Of a stretch of 6,763 nt of DNA, positions 5,377 to 6,763 are shown piece by piece (the first letter of the stretch is position 1; every line of letters starts with the position of its first letter). Made by a program: the position numbers and the translations under genes. The stretch comes from an uncultured Clostridia bacterium (GTDB lineage: Bacteria; Bacillota_A; Clostridia; Oscillospirales; Acutalibacteraceae), in the NCBI GenBank assembly GCA_937891215.1, contig CALAEU010000183.1:1-6763 (forward strand), in the 5' to 3' direction. The notes under the pieces were generated by a model. The model did no database searches, was not told where the DNA came from, and saw only the letters and a list, made by a program, of their open reading frames with translations.

Positions 5377-5482
5377 TATTATTCATTATTCGTTATTCAA
5401 TATTCATCATTCATTAAAAAGAACGGATTTTCAATGAATGATGAATAATGAAGTCGCTTACACTGATGAATAATGAATAATT
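5377..5482. repeat. MITE-like AT-rich repeat, copy 1
   Basis: About 106 bp bounded by perfect 14-bp inverted ends ATTATTCATTATTC (5378-5391 and 5468-5481). Inside is a 15-bp perfect hairpin (5401-5415 with 5433-5447). Its 17-base loop contains GAACGGATTTTC (5421-5432), the exact complement of the tRNA-Gln terminator 5' arm (5339-5350). The block 5445-5475, containing GAAGTCGCTTACACTGATG, recurs in copy 2 with three changes in 31 bases, all transitions. No protein is encoded. Such ATTCATT-rich palindromic repeats look like small non-autonomous mobile or REP-like elements. Confidence 0.75.
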
Positions 5483-5508
5483 TTTTAGTAGCAATATTTC
5501 ATTTTTTG

Positions 5509-5517
5509 TGCTATAAT
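5509..5517 (+). promoter_or_regulatory. Extended -10 promoter of the 94-aa gene
   Basis: TGCTATAAT (5509-5517) is a perfect -10 box with the TG extension, which can work without a good -35 box; the spaced hexamer TAGCAA (5489-5494) is weak. The predicted start near 5524 abuts the AAGGAG ribosome site (5525-5530), again giving a very short leader. Confidence 0.55.
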
Positions 5518-5539
5518 AACGCATAAGGAGATGAGATTT

Positions 5540-5824
5540 GTGTTTGCGAAAGTTACATATTTGGGTTTTTATCCATTAGGTTCAGATGTTATTTACAATG
5601 CTGTGAGAATTATGCAAAAAAACTGGACTAAATATAAACATTTTGTTATACCAATTGGTAAGAAAGAAACTGTAACACCGTTTTGGGGGAATGTGTTTTA
5701 TGCAACAGAAAAAGATGTTACAGTATTTTTTGTCGCAATAGAGTATGGATATGGTAAATATCATATTTTTTCCATAAATAATAAGTCACAGGAAAAAATG
5801 CTGAAGAAAATATCTCATTCGTAA
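5540..5824 (+). CDS. Small protein of unknown function, first gene of a pair
   Basis: About 94 residues beginning MFAKVTYLGFYPLGSDV. I place the start at GTG 5540, 9 bases after AAGGAG (5525-5530); the in-frame ATG at 5531 directly touches the ribosome site and is too close. The protein is soluble, aromatic-rich and basic, with WTKYKHFVIPIGKK in the middle and IEYGYGKYHIFSINN near the end; the pattern suggests a mixed alpha/beta fold. There is no signal peptide, membrane helix or known motif. It lies 12 bases before the 153-aa gene on the same strand, so the two are probably co-transcribed and may work together. The pair sits between two tRNA genes that carry the same downstream repeat. Confidence 0.72.
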   Translation: MFAKVTYLGFYPLGSDVIYNAVRIMQKNWTKYKHFVIPIGKKETVTPFWGNVFYATEKDVTVFFVAIEYGYGKYHIFSINNKSQEKMLKKISHS

Positions 5825-5836
5825 GCAGGTGATTTT

Positions 5837-6298
5837 ATGTCGCAGGAATATATTTTTGAATATCAGGGAACTAAGCAGATGTTTTTTGATTCTCTTAAAA
5901 AATATCCCAATAACAATGATACATTTTTTTATTTTGATAATTATATTGTGAAATTATTAGAGAATGAAATACACTTTGGTGTTGAGCGTGCAGGTCACTC
6001 GGGTGGATACTGGTTTATACCACAAATTACTGAATATGAAAATAAAATTGAATTTTGTGGTGAAATTCAATATATTGGTCCTGTTGATAATAGAAGTAAA
6101 ATTCAAAAAATCAAAGATGATATATTTGTTTCTTTGATATGTATCTTGTTTTTACCCATCACTCTGTTATTGCTTATTGGTTATTGGATTTATAACATAA
6201 TTAATAATAGGAAAAAAACGAAAATTAAAACTACAGAGGAAAGGTTATTTGATTTATTAGAAAATCATCTTGGTTGTACACGAAAACTAACAGAATAA
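5837..6298 (+). CDS. Protein of unknown function with one C-terminal membrane segment
   Basis: 153 residues with a strong ribosome site (AGGTGA, 5827-5832) 4 bases before ATG. Residues 1-90 are soluble and rich in aromatics: FEYQGTKQ at 7-14, then IHFGVERAGHSGGYWFIP at 45-62, a glycine/aromatic stretch that is the most distinctive part, followed by EYENKIEFCGEIQYIGP. A single hydrophobic helix spans about 96-122, flanked by basic residues (NNRKKTK, 123-129), which predicts the N-terminal domain outside the positive cytoplasmic side or a simple tail-type anchor; the orientation is not certain. The end, TTEERLFDLLENHLGCTRK, is an acidic helix. I have seen no function for such proteins. It follows the 94-aa gene by 12 bases, and its stop is 32 bases before tRNA-Arg. 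Confidence 0.82.
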   Translation: MSQEYIFEYQGTKQMFFDSLKKYPNNNDTFFYFDNYIVKLLENEIHFGVERAGHSGGYWFIPQITEYENKIEFCGEIQYIGPVDNRSKIQKIKDDIFVSLICILFLPITLLLLIGYWIYNIINNRKKTKIKTTEERLFDLLENHLGCTRKLTE

Positions 6299-6330
6299 CA
6301 CCTCTTCACTATTACATCTTACTTAAATCT

Positions 6331-6407
6331 CTGCCCATGGCGCAGCTGGATAACGCAGCAGATTCCGATTCTGAAGAACGGGGGTTCAAATCCCTCTGGG
6401 CAGGCCA
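6331..6407 (+). tRNA. tRNA-Arg (anticodon CCG)
   Basis: Acceptor CTGCCCA (6331-6337) pairs fully with TGGGCAG; the D-arm is GCG...CGC; anticodon loop TTCCGAT has anticodon CCG at 6365-6367 and the invariant T33; the T-arm is GGGGG-TTCAAAT-CCCTC with one G-U pair. Discriminator G and an encoded CCA (6405-6407) follow. The outermost anticodon-stem pair (position 27-43) is a G-A mismatch, the only irregularity. It reads CGG, a rare codon in AT-rich genomes. No convincing promoter lies in the 32 bases before it, so it may be made by read-through from the two genes upstream or from a promoter inside the 153-aa gene. Confidence 0.95.
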
Positions 6408-6447
6408 AAAAAGAAAAGTCGCACGATAGTGTGGCTTTTCTTTTTTG
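6406..6447 (+). terminator. Terminator of tRNA-Arg
   Basis: An 18-bp stem (6407-6424 with 6429-6446), loop GATA, two G-U pairs in plus-strand RNA, a core AAAAGTCGCAC, and a closing run of six T. As with tRNA-Gln, the stem begins in the CCA end; the C of position 6406 can also pair with G6447. Confidence 0.9.
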
Positions 6448-6557
6448 TATTATTCATTATTCAATATTCATTCTTCATTATTCATTAGTGTTGTTGCGAC
6501 TTTTCTTAATGAATAATGAAGCCGCTCACGCTGATGAATAATTAATAATGAATAATT
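6448..6557. repeat. MITE-like AT-rich repeat, copy 2
   Basis: About 110 bp with 13-bp inverted ends (ATTATTCATTATT 6449-6461; complement 6544-6556). An internal perfect 14-bp hairpin (6473-6486 with 6508-6521) has a 21-base loop holding TGCGACTTTTCTT (6495-6507), the exact complement of the tRNA-Arg terminator 5' arm (6411-6423). The block with GAAGCCGCTCACGCTGATG is shared with copy 1. Relative to copy 1 it carries an extra TTAATAA-like unit near the right end. A GC-rich hairpin, GCGGGACACCCGC, follows at about 6562-6574. Confidence 0.75.
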
Positions 6558-6580
6558 GTGGGCGGGACACCCGCACCCGA

Positions 6581-6609
6581 TTGTAATTTAATATTTAATG
6601 TGATATAAT
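6581..6609 (+). promoter_or_regulatory. Promoter of the CDP-alcohol phosphatidyltransferase gene
   Basis: TTGTAA (6581-6586), 17 bases, TATAAT (6604-6609), with an added TG extension (TGATATAAT, 6601-6609). The predicted start is near 6616, leaving about 27 bases of leader before ATG, with AGGTGA (6633-6638) as the ribosome site. Confidence 0.8.
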
Positions 6610-6642
6610 TACCCCGATAAATAAGAAATTGCAGGTGAAAAG

Positions 6643-6763
6643 ATGACGAAACATATTGCGAATATAATTACCAGTTGTCGTATTATCGGTAGCGTTTTAT
6701 TACTGTCTTTTCCTGCGTTTTCATTAGAGTTTTATATTATATATATCATCTGTGGTTTTAGTG
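6643..6763 (+). CDS. CDP-alcohol phosphatidyltransferase family protein (5' part only)
   Basis: The first 40 codons, cut by the window edge. ATG 6643 follows AGGTGA by 4 bases. The start MTKHIANIITSCRIIGSVLL matches the N-terminus of CDP-alcohol phosphatidyltransferases (PgsA-type), in which an N-I-x-T-x2-R-I motif precedes the first membrane helix. The second hydrophobic segment, FYIIYIICGFS, stops just where the catalytic D-x2-DG-x2-AR motif should begin, so the active site is off the edge and the substrate cannot be told (glycerol-3-phosphate, serine, inositol or another alcohol). The family acts in the cytoplasmic membrane in phospholipid synthesis. Family call from N-terminal pattern only. 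Confidence 0.75.
   Translation, partial: MTKHIANIITSCRIIGSVLLLSFPAFSLEFYIIYIICGFS

Noticed and set aside
5339..5432. Classic antiterminator/attenuator after tRNA-Gln
   Set aside because: The competing arm is transcribed after the terminator, so it cannot prevent termination in the ordinary co-transcriptional way; kept only as an open structural observation.
5377..5482. CRISPR-like or satellite array of ATTCATT units
   Set aside because: The units are inverted and low-complexity with no regular spacers; the structure is a palindromic repeat element.
5582..5764. 60-aa minus-strand frame inside the 94-aa gene
   Set aside because: No ribosome site; the plus-strand frame has a promoter, ribosome site and downstream partner.
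5261..6407. tRNA genes as phage or island attachment sites
   Set aside because: No integrase and no duplicated tRNA 3' end was seen; the sequence after each tRNA is its own terminator.

Overview
The window looks like chromosomal DNA from a low-G+C, Gram-positive, probably spore-forming clostridium. The Oscillospirales/Ruminococcaceae type is my best guess, by inference only. Support comes from the AT-rich codon use, strong purine-rich Shine-Dalgarno sites (often AGGTGATTTTATG), textbook sigma-A promoters, tRNA genes that encode their own CCA, and a BofA-family sporulation protein.

Layout, left to right. Positions 1-92 hold the last 29 codons of a plus-strand gene cut by the window edge. Positions 107-406 are a 300-bp non-coding, highly folded repeat with perfect 22-bp terminal inverted repeats; its right end forms the hemW terminator and contains the hemW stop codon. 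The minus strand then carries hemW (403-1515, radical-SAM haem chaperone) and, just upstream of it, a small four-cysteine protein gene (1540-1740). A bofA-like gene (1865-2116, +) converges on a phosphate-transport operon (DUF47/PhoU-like gene then pit, 3902 down to 2159, -). One bidirectional terminator holds parts of both facing stop codons. Further right on the minus strand are an unrecognised multi-pass membrane protein (4024-4536) and an unrecognised membrane-anchored extracellular protein (4654-5133), each with its own promoter.

From 5220 the strand switches to plus: a consensus promoter, tRNA-Gln(CTG), its terminator and a MITE-like AT-rich repeat; two unrecognised genes in tandem (94 and 153 aa); tRNA-Arg(CCG), its terminator and a second copy of the same repeat; then a good promoter and the first 40 codons of a CDP-alcohol phosphatidyltransferase.

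How the parts relate. DUF47 plus pit is a phosphate uptake unit. hemW and the phosphatidyltransferase are housekeeping genes. The most unusual material is non-coding. (1) The two tRNA-terminator-repeat modules each carry, in the loop of the repeat hairpin, a 12-13 nt segment that perfectly complements the 5' arm of the adjacent terminator, although the arm sequences differ between the two sites. (2) Two minus-strand genes share a layout in which an inverted repeat flanks the -10 box and its second arm contains the ribosome binding site. (3) The 300-bp element pairs better as minus-strand RNA than as plus-strand RNA.
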